Source: Mangifera indica (lineage: Eukaryota > Streptophyta > Magnoliopsida > Sapindales > Anacardiaceae). Taken from it: a stretch of DNA of 64,000 bases. The translations under genes were made by a program, and so were the position numbers. The notes beneath the pieces were generated by a model. It ran no database searches and was not told the origin of the DNA. It saw only the letters and a list, made by a program, of their open reading frames with translations. The stretch is from the NCBI RefSeq assembly GCF_011075055.1, contig NC_058152.1:3100001-3164000 (forward strand), read 5' to 3'. Positions 22,461-32,017 of the stretch are shown here, piece after piece. Numbering within the stretch: the first letter of the stretch is position 1; the number at the start of each line of letters is the position of its first letter.

Positions 22461-24956
22461 TTACCTTGCATTCTCAATATTCAATTGGGAGAAAACCGCA
22501 TCCTCTGATGAGATAAAGCTATCCTGTGTCAAATTGGGCATTTCATTGATGGACTGGCTAAATGAAGGGAAACGCTTGACATCAGGCAATATTAACTCAG
22601 ATGCAAAATTTGTTGTTGAATCCTGATGGGGTTCCCCCGTTGCTGTTCTTTGAAACTGCAATGCATACTCCAAGTCCCACAACACATCACCCATTGTAGG
22701 CCTGTCAACTCCATCTTCCTGCAAACATTTCTCTGCTGTCTCTATAAATTTTCTCAATGAATTTGGAGCAATTTGACCCTTTAACAAAGGATCTACAATC
22801 TCTTCAATAACCCCTTTGTTCTTGCAAAGCATTGCCCATTCAGCTAGGTTGACTTCGTCTCTTGTGAGTGAGGGATTAATGACTGGTCTTGCACATAGTA
22901 CCTCAAGAAGAACAACCCCAAATGAGTAAACATCAGATTTTTCTGTTATTTGTTGGGATCTGAAGTACTCAGGATCTAGATAGCCAAAAGTGCCTTTTAC
23001 TGCTGTGCTAACATGGGTTTGATCAGAAGGACCCAACCTTGAAAGGCCAAAGTCGGCAACTTTAGCAACATGGTTTTCATCCAGCAAGATGTTTGTGGAC
23101 TTAACATCTCGGTGAATGATTCCCCTTGCTGAGCCTTTGTGGAGATAGTGAAGTCCTCTTGCTGCACCAATGCATATTTCAAGCCTTTGCTTCCAAGACA
23201 AACTGGGAAACTTTGAGTTGTATAAATGATCCCTTACAGTCCCTTTTTCCATGAATTCATAAACTAGTATCATCTCGTTTCTTTCATCACAGTACCCAAT
23301 CAAAGAAACAAGATGCCGATGGCGAATTTTTGACAAGACCATTATTTCTGTTTGAAATTCAGAAAGACCTTGGCCTGATCCAGGATCACTTCGTTTTACA
23401 GCAACTTTAAGGCCATTCCTTAAAGTTCCTTTATAGACATACCCAAATCCCCCCTTACCAATTACTAACTTGCCGTTGAAGTTGTTTGTGGCATACAGAA
23501 TTTCAGCAAAAGGGATTTTCAAATCAAGGTTTAAGGAAGGTATGGGAGAGCCAATGATGGTTCCCTCAGGCACCTTACCTTGAGAACTTCCAGCTCCATA
23601 AACATGTAATGGAGACCACTCCAACGGTTGAGCAGATTTTGGCTTCCTGCAATTCAAACCCCAGAATATCACCACTGCCAAAATGCCTATAAAAGCTAAA
23701 CCTCCAAGAACAGAGCCAACCACAACCAACACAATATCTTTCTTGGGTTCACTGATCTTTGGAATCGAACCCGATTTCTCAAGTAACTCCATTATCTCCA
23801 GTCCATTCAGAAAGGCAGTTCGCCAATCACTATCAGTGTTAAGCCCTACACTAACATTCATACTTCCAGAATAATCAGAATCAACCTCAAAATCCAAGTA
23901 AAATGGAGCTGCCAACTGGCTAACTATATCATAAGGTGCAATTTTCTTACTGAAGTTGCGATCAACATACAGATTAAAGCGCGTAACATTCGGCGATGGA
24001 CTGACAATATCACAGAAGTGAAGCCGAACGAAGTGCCTAGCATTCTTACTCACATTAAAAGACCAAGTTACGTTGGAATTGGAGTCACTAGAAGAGCTAT
24101 TAGCCAACACTTGGGCCGTTTGGTAGACAAAATCCGGGGCAATATATTCATTAACGTCACCAAGATAGTTAGGCTTAACAGAATAAGATTGGCTCTTAAC
24201 AACATCTGGGTTGAGCAAATAACTATCATCCGGCTGCCAGTTCCTCCATAGAGTATCATTTTCTTGCGTAATTGTAGAGCCTCCAACATTGATCCTATAA
24301 ATTGGGTGTAAAAGCTTTGAAAGTAAACCCTTGGAAGTATCCTTGTTTCCTGAAGGGCTAATATGTGGAGCTTCATCAGGGATAAAATTTTCAGGGCCAG
24401 GGAAGACTTCTATGGCATTAACAAACGCGAAAGAGGAAACTTGAGGAATAAAGTAAATCCTGAATTTTCCTGTAGTGATGCTAAGAAGGAATTCTTTTAC
24501 AACCGGAGGATGGCTAGTTTCCTCGACAGTAAAATTCTCCAAAAGCAAAAACTCAGAAGTCGAAGTCAAAACATTGAAAACAGCGGTGGAGAGATTGGTT
24601 GAAGAGGAGAAAGCAAAAAAATGAAGGCGTACCACATAAACTGTGTAATTGTTGATCTCAAATTCATAGCAAGATGGTTGCTTGAAAACTCTGGCTGTTC
24701 GATAAAGAGTTAATGAATCTTCTGCCTGATTATTTGCTGTAACAATTTCACTCTGCTTTGGAAAGAAGGAAATTGAATTCAAGTCCCCAGTGAATTGACG
24801 ACCTGTGGTGTTTATGTTTTTGTTCGAACCACAGTTGATGAAGAACTTATCTGGGAGAGTATAAGCTGAAGAGGTAAGCCCAAGCGATAAGAACTGGAAA
24901 ACAAGAACAAGAGAAAGTAAAGAACAATGGATTTTCATGCTTTCAGCTTTTTCCAT
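22461..24956 (-). CDS. CrRLK1L malectin-like receptor kinase (At2g23200-like)
   Basis: An intact, intronless 831-residue receptor kinase, the usual length and structure for the Catharanthus roseus RLK1-like family (FERONIA/THESEUS relatives). A signal peptide spans about residues 8-31. Two tandem malectin-like domains fill about 36-390, with many N-glycosylation sites; a transmembrane helix lies at about 408-433. The kinase has the glycine loop IGKGGFGYV (499-507), ATP-binding Lys521, HRD (615-617, an RD kinase), DFG (635-637) and DPEY (661-664). Juxtamembrane WSPLHV and the C-terminal VFSQL-x-x-x-x-AR recall Arabidopsis At2g23200, from memory rather than a search. Family members sit in the plasma membrane and sense RALF peptides and cell-wall state. 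A second in-frame Met at residue 7 also precedes the signal peptide. A MULE begins 149 bp upstream of the ATG. Confidence 0.95.
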   Translation of the reverse strand: MEKAESMKIHCSLLSLVLVFQFLSLGLTSSAYTLPDKFFINCGSNKNINTTGRQFTGDLNSISFFPKQSEIVTANNQAEDSLTLYRTARVFKQPSCYEFEINNYTVYVVRLHFFAFSSSTNLSTAVFNVLTSTSEFLLLENFTVEETSHPPVVKEFLLSITTGKFRIYFIPQVSSFAFVNAIEVFPGPENFIPDEAPHISPSGNKDTSKGLLSKLLHPIYRINVGGSTITQENDTLWRNWQPDDSYLLNPDVVKSQSYSVKPNYLGDVNEYIAPDFVYQTAQVLANSSSSDSNSNVTWSFNVSKNARHFVRLHFCDIVSPSPNVTRFNLYVDRNFSKKIAPYDIVSQLAAPFYLDFEVDSDYSGSMNVSVGLNTDSDWRTAFLNGLEIMELLEKSGSIPKISEPKKDIVLVVVGSVLGGLAFIGILAVVIFWGLNCRKPKSAQPLEWSPLHVYGAGSSQGKVPEGTIIGSPIPSLNLDLKIPFAEILYATNNFNGKLVIGKGGFGYVYKGTLRNGLKVAVKRSDPGSGQGLSEFQTEIMVLSKIRHRHLVSLIGYCDERNEMILVYEFMEKGTVRDHLYNSKFPSLSWKQRLEICIGAARGLHYLHKGSARGIIHRDVKSTNILLDENHVAKVADFGLSRLGPSDQTHVSTAVKGTFGYLDPEYFRSQQITEKSDVYSFGVVLLEVLCARPVINPSLTRDEVNLAEWAMLCKNKGVIEEIVDPLLKGQIAPNSLRKFIETAEKCLQEDGVDRPTMGDVLWDLEYALQFQRTATGEPHQDSTTNFASELILPDVKRFPSFSQSINEMPNLTQDSFISSEDAVFSQLNIENAR

Positions 24957-25104
24957 GGTTTCATCAAGAGCAAAGCCAATCCCGATATTTAGATGAAGAC
25001 CACTGAAGACTCAAGTCAATGTCAACTGACAAGACAGGAGAGTGGAAAATTCAACTTGGAAAATTTTTTCATTAGAATTTTTAACTTCTATCAGATAAAA
25101 TAAA

Positions 25105-26528
25105 GGGAAATTTTTAAAAATGGCCAAAATATCCTTCTATTAAGTAAAAATGCCCAAAATCACTATTTTCAAGCAAAAATGCCCAAAATCACTATTCCTA
25201 AGCAAAAAATATCAAAATTACCCTTCTCCTCATTTATTTAACTTCTTACTCACTATAAGGGTTCAATGTAATTTTAGATAAATATGAGAGGTTTTTGGAT
25301 ATTTTATATTGTAAACAGGTCTATTGTTATATAATAAATTTCAAAAAACCCACTGTGTTCTAAGAAATCTCCGTTGACTCTCCAATATTTTAAAAAATCT
25401 ATTTTACCCCCTAACCCACGGTCAATGTCTGCTGACCGTGGGAGAAATCGTTTGACCGTGGGAAACACTGTTCCCACGGTCGAACTGTCGATCCTTTGCA
25501 GCCATTTTTGGCCAAAATTTGGTTGTTTCGGCCTCCGATTTTCACATAAATCAAATCTACACGTTATATAACACAAAACCCCTCAATCAATTCAACGAAA
25601 ACAACCAAGAATTAAAACATTTTAAGCATTGTTCAAATCAAAACCCTAAAATTTCAAATCCCAAAATCTCAATCAAATCTCAAAATCTCAATCAAATCTC
25701 AATAATATGAGTAATAACTTGATTTAAATAAGATTATAGGAGATATACTAACCTTATTTGTCATTTGCCGTTGCCGAAAAGCAAGAAAATCGACGAAAAT
25801 CTGATTGGGAAGTTTCGAACCGTGGGATGGGCGTGGGAGAATGGAAAACCCACGGTCAAGCAGTAAATTTCAGAAAAACCTGTCGTGGGCTAAGGACTCT
25901 CCCCGACACCCGAATATTTTAAAAAAACTATTTTACCCCCTAACCCACGGTCAATGTCTACTGACCGTGGGAGAATTCGTTTGACCGTGGGAAACACTGT
26001 TCCCACGGTCGGACTGCCGATCCTTTGGCAGCCATTTTCGGCCAAAATTTGGTTGTTTCAGCCTCCGAATTTCACATAAATCAAATCTACACGTTGTATA
26101 ACACAAAACCCCTCAATCAATTCAACGAAAACAACCAAAAATCAAAACATTTTAAGCATTGTTCAAATTGAAACCCTACAATTTTAAACCTCAAAATCTC
26201 AATCAAATCTCAATAATATGAGCAATAACTTGATTCAAATAAGATTACGGGAGATATACTAACCTTCTTTGCCATTTGCGGTTGCCGGAAAGCAAGAAAA
26301 TTGACGAAAATTTGGTCGACCGTGGGATGACAGTGGGAAAGTGGGAAATTTTGAATTTTCTTTGAATTTGCACAGTGAAATGACCGTGGGAAGTAAGGAA
26401 ATTTGCTGTGTTTATATATGGGGGCAGTTTTGTTATTTTACAAAACCTGGGCATTTTTGCTTAAACCTGAATATTTTGGACAAATTTACTTAGACCCCCT
26501 AAATTTTGGCTATTTTTTATAATTTCCC
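25105..26528. mobile_element. Non-autonomous Mutator-like element, 1424 bp
   Basis: The ends are imperfect inverted repeats of about 30 bp starting GGGAAATT and continuing through a shared GCCAAAAT, flanked by a perfect 9-bp duplication TAAAATAAA (25096-25104 and 26529-26537). The sister duplication has the uninterrupted target TAAAATAAA at 38970-38978, so this is an insertion specific to copy A. It encodes no transposase; the interior is two 529-bp direct repeats. Its inner end stands 149 bp upstream of the receptor-kinase start codon, so it lies in, or has displaced, the proximal promoter. Nine-base target duplications are typical of the Mutator superfamily. Confidence 0.82.
25340..26400. 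repeat. Two 529-bp tandem units with CCGTGGG hairpins inside the MULE
   Basis: The block CTAACCCACGGTCAATGTCT recurs at 25411 and 25940 (offset 529 bp) and the similarity runs through both units. Each unit has two small inverted repeats built on CCCACGGTC/GACCGTGGG. On the minus strand the distal unit has a TATA-like TATATAAA at 26411-26418, an ATG at 26275 and, a few codons on, a donor-like AAGGTTAGTAT; the proximal unit keeps an equivalent ATG and donor. This looks like a duplicated promoter plus first-exon cassette facing the receptor kinase. No known protein is encoded. Confidence 0.7.
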
Positions 26529-27248
26529 TAAAATAAATCATGTTAGCAGAATTTGATCTTAATTTAGAGGGTCACATGCCAAAGCTCTACCATCAAGGCA
26601 AAAAAGACAAAGGTTGTAGGCTACTTGTGCCCTTGATAGCGAACTACCGTATTATACAAGGCCAAACCACCTTATCTATACGCTTAAATATGTGTGGCCC
26701 GTGAGAATCTGGGGGAAATATACAAAGAGCAATTCTATATATACATAATTTAAATATAAAAATTATTACGTAATTAGATTTAACCAAATTATATATCAAA
26801 ACTATTTATATTTAATTTTATTAATTTAAAAAATAATTTACTATTTACTTGATTTTAAATTTTGGTACGTAAAATTAGACATCAAATCTTACCTTGATAT
26901 ATCGCTAACATGTATTAACCCAAACCTATTTTTGAGGATTTCAGTATATTTGCCATTTAAACTCTTTTTCAGGATAATAAGTTTGCTTTTTTACTACATA
27001 GAAAGAAGAGAAAGTACTATAGATGATAAACAAAACTTTAGTCATCGATGTTGTTGAATTTTGTTCCAGAATTGATGAAGTACGTGTATGAAGGACAATT
27101 GGTGGATGAAAGAAAGAAATAAGAAAGGAAAGGAAGAGGATGCTAAAGTGGTGAAGCTTTTTCATGAAATTTCAAAGGAATTACCAATTTTTTTTTTTTT
27201 TGGGAGAAAAGGTTATCAATATGTTAGCTAAGTGATTGATAATAACGA

Positions 27249-27689
27249 ATGTTTTTAAAAATAAGCTGATAATTTAATCTGTTATTTTATTGATTCATGA
27301 TTTGGTTGATTAGTTTAATTTATTATGAAATTATAATAAATTTATTAAATAATATCAAATATTTAATATATATTTTAAATACATAACATATGAAATTCAT
27401 TAGAAGTAAATTTATCCAATTATCAATACTAACAAAATATATTTATTTATTTGAAATATAAATTTTGATTTATTAAAACAAAAAAAAAAAGAATAAAAAT
27501 TAAAATTAGGGATTAAAACAATAAGACTTTGTTAAATCTGATTTTGTCGGTTTTGTCCGATTTATTTAATCTATCGATTTTGATCGAGTCTTATATTAAA
27601 CTAATATTTAGTGATAATTGGGTTGGATCATAAATCCGTTTTCAATTGAATTGATTGATTTGGTTGAATTTGGTTTTGAAAACAGTAAT
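27249..27689. mobile_element. hAT-like MITE, about 441 bp, specific to copy A
   Basis: The sister duplication reads straight across the site (GATAATAATGAGTCATGAATG near 40262), while copy A has about 440 bp extra. The flanks AATAACGA (27241-27248) and GATAATGA (27690-27697) are a degenerate 8-bp duplication. The ends ATGTTTTTAAAAATAAG and the inverted TTACTGTTTTCAAAACCAA resemble those of 39246-39728. Confidence 0.55.
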
Positions 27690-28743
27690 GATAATGAGAT
27701 GCAAACGGGCAAAATATCAAAATGGATGCACGTGAAAGACTTTGTACAAGAGCTTGGATATTTGATACCAATATGCAATGTTTTATTTCTTGAGATAAGA
27801 ATATGGAAATCCTAAAGTCGATCAAAAGTAGAATCTTGGACCCCGTGAATAACCATGATCACGGGGAATCCGAGTTTTTTCTGATCTGCTTTTAGATTTT
27901 CGGTCTTCATGGAAATTCACACTTTCAATATGGAAGTAGTAGCTTAGGCCTTCAAATATTATACTCTAAAGATTATGGACAAAAAGAAGTCCAATAACAC
28001 AACTGTATCAGCCCAGCCCATTGTACATTCTAGCTTTCCAGGCCCATATAAAAAGGATTTTAAAGTCAACCCATTTTAAAGGCCCATAGATTCAATTTTA
28101 TTTTTGCTGTTCCTTGTGGGCTGTACATAATGATAACAAGAATGTGATCAGTAGGATATTAGGATAAAAATTAAACCAAACAGGAAAACAATTATTGATG
28201 CTAAAAAAAACACATAGAGAAGTACACGGAATTGTAGGTGTAATGATCAGTACAAGTTGGTTGAGAATATTAGTGGAACCATAGTTATTTCCGAGAGTGA
28301 GAATTTTTAGGTGGTTCAATTCATTACTCGGAAACTTATGTTCACTATCATAGTATTATCAATATTTGTTATTACAATTTAATAGTGTAATTATATTAAT
28401 GTGAAATACAATGTTCCGTTGCCTTTGTATAATTCTTAATTCATAGGGTAAATGTTGGGCTACAATTGTAATTATGTAGTTAGATGTTGAATCTTATTGT
28501 TATGGAAAGTGAATGATTTTGTTCTCCTAATTTGATGAGTTGATTGTTTTTTAATTATGGCTAAAGACACCGTTGAAAGTGATCTCATGATAATAGAAAA
28601 TTATAAATGCACATAAGAGAAATTGAAAGAAACGTTTTTAATCCCCAAGAGTTCTTCTAAGCTTTTGCTATAACTGTTTTCTGCTTGTATTATGATATGG
28701 ACTGGTGTGTAGATGACATGATTGACAACTAATGTAGTTTGTG

Positions 28744-29162
28744 CATGGTTATTAGTATCATATGATATACGATACGTATCCTATGACACGATATGATACA
28801 ATTGAAAAAAGATACGTATTATGAAGTGTATTAGATTAATATGATATATTGGATATATCGTACAACACGATGCATAGCTTACAATACAATATGTATTACC
28901 GATATGAATTGATACACTTTTTAGAGAAAATAATAATGTAGTAGAGATGTATATGAAAATATTAAAATTTTAAAAATATTTGTGATGTTTTTTAAAAAAT
29001 GATGACGTATCCATTAGATTCTTTTTTCATTATTTTAATAATATTTTATTATTTAATTTTTTAAGAGTTATATTATACGATGTGATACAATGCAATATTC
29101 AATACACAAAACAAAAAAAATTAAATTTTTAATACACGATATGATATATGTTCGACTATCAT
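28744..29162. mobile_element. GATACGTATC-type foldback element, copy A only
   Basis: It begins ATGGTTATTAGTATCATATG and ends with an inverted ATGATAGTCGAACATATATC-like repeat; the interior has many GATATGATAC-type motifs. The flanks AGTTTGTG (28736-28743) and AATTTGTG (29163-29170) agree at 7 of 8 positions. The sister copy has a continuous AATATAGTTTGCGTAACTAG at about 42180. It is non-coding; copies lie at 19540-19820 and 21430-21745. Confidence 0.65.
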
Positions 29163-29274
29163 AATTTGTGAAGCTAGTTACTATTTATTGACCAATCACC
29201 TTTTCGTCATTGCCTCTGTGAGTTTGACCAAGAGGAGTCTTACTGCACAATAACAAACACAAAATATGGTAAGA

Positions 29275-29850
29275 AAGTCAATGGTGAGTAATGTCATAAG
29301 ATGCCTTACCAATGTCCTTCATATCAATATTTGAATAGAGACATTGTTTCACCTCTTATTATTGGTTGCAAATGAAATATCATCAACATATGAAGCAAAA
29401 GAAATAAATTTTACTCCAACTAATATATTGATAGTAGTGTTAATTCATACTGTTTTTTGAAAAACCAAATGAAGAGACAACATCACGATATTCAAATATC
29501 ATTCAAGGAAACCTTTTTTCAATTCATATATGAATTTTTTAAGCTTGCACACTAAATACTTACCATATCTGAAGAAGAATCTGTTTGACTGACTTATATA
29601 AACCTATTCTTCTATATCTCTTTTAAGGAACATCATTTTCATTTCTATATGATGCAATTCTAAATCAAAATAGCTAACCAACGCCATAATAATATTACAT
29701 AAATTTTTTATATATATAGGAGAAAAAGTCTTTATATAATTTATTTTTTTTTTTTAAGTGAAACATCCTTTCTTTGTTATAAAGATCCATTTATGCCCCA
29801 TTAAGTAACTCCATTATTAGAGTTGATGCTCTAGGGAAATATGTATGCAA
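29275..29850 (-). pseudogene. Ty1/copia reverse-transcriptase remnant
   Basis: Read on the minus strand from about 29830 downwards, shifting frame where needed, this shows the copia reverse-transcriptase blocks in order: GHKWIFITKKG, then ALVSYFDLELHHIEMKMMFL (compare ALV-x-x-x-D-L-E-L-H-Q-M-D-V-K), then VCKLKKFIYELK, then the catalytic YVDD box within SFASYVDDISFAT, then DMKDIGKASYDIT. Many stops and frameshifts show it is long dead. The upstream half is also present at 55870-56190 in the other duplication copy. The two copies diverge within this remnant, so it marks an insertion or deletion junction. Confidence 0.75.
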
Positions 29851-29859
29851 CATGTCATA

Positions 29860-31560
29860 TATGTATCATAGCCTAAAGATAATCGTTATACATGCAATAA
29901 TCTGTTTTGAATGGGTTTTATGTTTGTTTGATCATATATTTTGTTTAGGTAAATTGTATGATCACTATAACATGTTTTTATACTGTTTACATTTTGATTT
30001 GAATTTGGTTTGTATTTAATTTATTGAAATTTTTTTTAATAGACGTCAATTGGGGGTTGAATGTTATTCCATCTCATGTTATCATGCAAAATTTCGTGTT
30101 ATCATGTGATTTTTTGTACAATACTTGATTGAGACATCTCCTGGGACATCTTGGATTTGTGGGATGGTGTTTAATGCCCTTAGAAATCAATTGAATTAGT
30201 ATAACATGACCAAAATTCCAAGAATTTACGAAAAAAAAAAAAAGATTCTAGAAATTTCTAGAATCTAGTCAAATGAACTATAAACTGATTGACTAGTTCA
30301 TTTAGGAGTTAAAGGTTCTTTTCTTGATCGATTTAGTTGACTGGTTCACTTTGAATTGGTTGATCAACTTTTAACAAAAATGGTTTTTTAGACTTTTTTG
30401 TGTCAATGCATGAAGGTTCAAACCATTGCATGTCATCACATATATCTTGAATATATTGTTATACGTTTTGCATGTGATTCAACAACTTGTTGCCAAATTT
30501 GTATAGTCTCATGGTTAAATCCAAAATCTATGTTTTGGAACTAAAAGGAGTTGTTAATTAAATAATATGGATCAAATTAAAATTAATTAAGTGAATTAAT
30601 TAACAAAGATCAAAATACATTGTATGTGGCTGATACATGCCATTTAGGCAATTAATTAACTAATGAGATGTGTTCTATTTGTTTTAACTTTTTTGGGCTT
30701 AAATGTTTGAAATTTAAAAAAGTTTGCTGTGTCTTGCCTTTTTCTGTTTTGTATTTTTGTTGTATTTTCCTCGTCATCTCACTCCCTAACATTAAATTAA
30801 ATATATAACTGATGTAATTAGGATAGCAAAGAGATTTATATAATGTAACTGAAGAGAAAAAAAAAAAAAGCAACAAATCATTCTCAAATACCCAAGAAAA
30901 TAAATTATTTTGCCCTAGTTTATCTAAAATTCTACCCACGCACGATAACCCATTTTAACCGTGCATAAATTCAATTTATATTCTTTCATAATCAATGATA
31001 TAACTCATTCGATGACTAATATGTTCATAATCACTATATAAAGGAATAAAACCTAACTTAAGAGGTGGAATTTCTCTCACATTTATATATCTATATTCAA
31101 CTTAGACATTCGATCAACCTGAGATTCTCAATAAAGAATAAAAACAGAGCTTACAGCAGTATTAAAGAGCAACCAATATCATTTCATGGCGTACAAAACC
31201 AAATAGCAGGCAACATCTAAAACGTAGATAATTAGTATTTTGCTAACATAATCCGACTCCTGGCAAGAAAATCCAGAGAACATTAAAATGACAATCAAGA
31301 GAATGTGTCCACATCCTGAGTTGGCAGCCTATCATCAGCTTGCGTGCCTGAAATAAAGCCAGCCTGAAAGCATACTGAATAGCATAAAAGAAGTCACTTC
31401 AACATTCTGGAACGGAGAACTACAAAGCAAAAAAAAATCATAGGAGTTAACAAAATTAGTGGAACACTAAAATTTTTACAAATAAGATTCACGGTTTGTA
31501 AAACTTTGACTTACCTAATATAGTTGGTTTAGTCACTCTATCCCACTTACATCATCTTTT
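29860..31560. other. Downstream flank of TNL-A, duplicated, non-coding
   Basis: Closely matches 56190-57900 in the other copy, but I see no coding sequence. The block 31180-31440 has less AT bias and is strongly conserved; on the minus strand it would be the 3' untranslated end of the TNL transcript, given the conserved splice signals at 31574-31880. Confidence 0.5.
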
Positions 31561-31573
31561 CTATAAGAAGATT

Positions 31574-32017
31574 TCAACATAATCGTTTCCATGATGAAGG
31601 AGAACCCATATTACTGTAAAATACAATGAATATTTCCATCAATAATAACGATAATAACAATAACAAAATAGCCTCATATTATTTCTACAATACAATGGAC
31701 ATCTTACAAAAAGTTTAGCATGTAAGGCATCAAAAAGATAAATCTTCTATAATTACAGATAAAACAGTTTTTTGAATATGAGAAGTCACTGAAAACAGAG
31801 TTGAAAGAAGATTTAAATATGTGTGTCAAACTTACGACGTAGAAGGAATAACAAAGTGGCCACTTATTTTTAGGGCATAACTATAAGAAAGATGCTTACT
31901 AGTTGCTTGTACGTGTTGAGAACATAAAAACTAAACAAAACAAGGCTTGAGAAAAAAAAATATATTATTTTTATTTTATTCATGAATTTTTTGACATTTT
32001 ATTTAATAGAACTTACC
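31574..32017 (-). other. Predicted alternative C-terminal exons of TNL-A
   Basis: The TAA that closes the simple TNL frame (32013-32015) lies inside a strong donor, ATG|GTAAGT, at 32017/32016. Splicing there to an acceptor before 31880 gives a 45-bp exon (31836-31880) with donor GTC|GTAAGT, then an acceptor before 31613 leads to 40 bp ending in TGA (31574-31576). The three pieces keep one frame without a stop and would replace the last residue with about 28 others. The same donor, 45-bp exon and terminal exon exist in TNL-B, also in frame. No transcript evidence is available here. Confidence 0.5.

Noticed and set aside
22997..24602. Several open frames within the receptor-kinase coding region
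   Set aside because: They are alternate-frame shadows of the intact kinase gene.
11014..24956. Functional pairing of the peptide genes with the neighbouring receptor kinase
   Set aside because: The kinase is of the CrRLK1L class, which binds RALF-type peptides, whereas known PIP and CEP receptors are LRR kinases; proximity alone is not evidence.
25304..25710. Small open frames inside the MULE
   Set aside because: They come from the 529-bp repeat, are not kept between its two units and match no known protein.
27618..27825. Open frame sharing ISKW-x-HVKDFV with sequence at 40282-40488
   Set aside because: The shared peptide only reflects the DNA duplication; the frame is not maintained between copies and includes MITE sequence.
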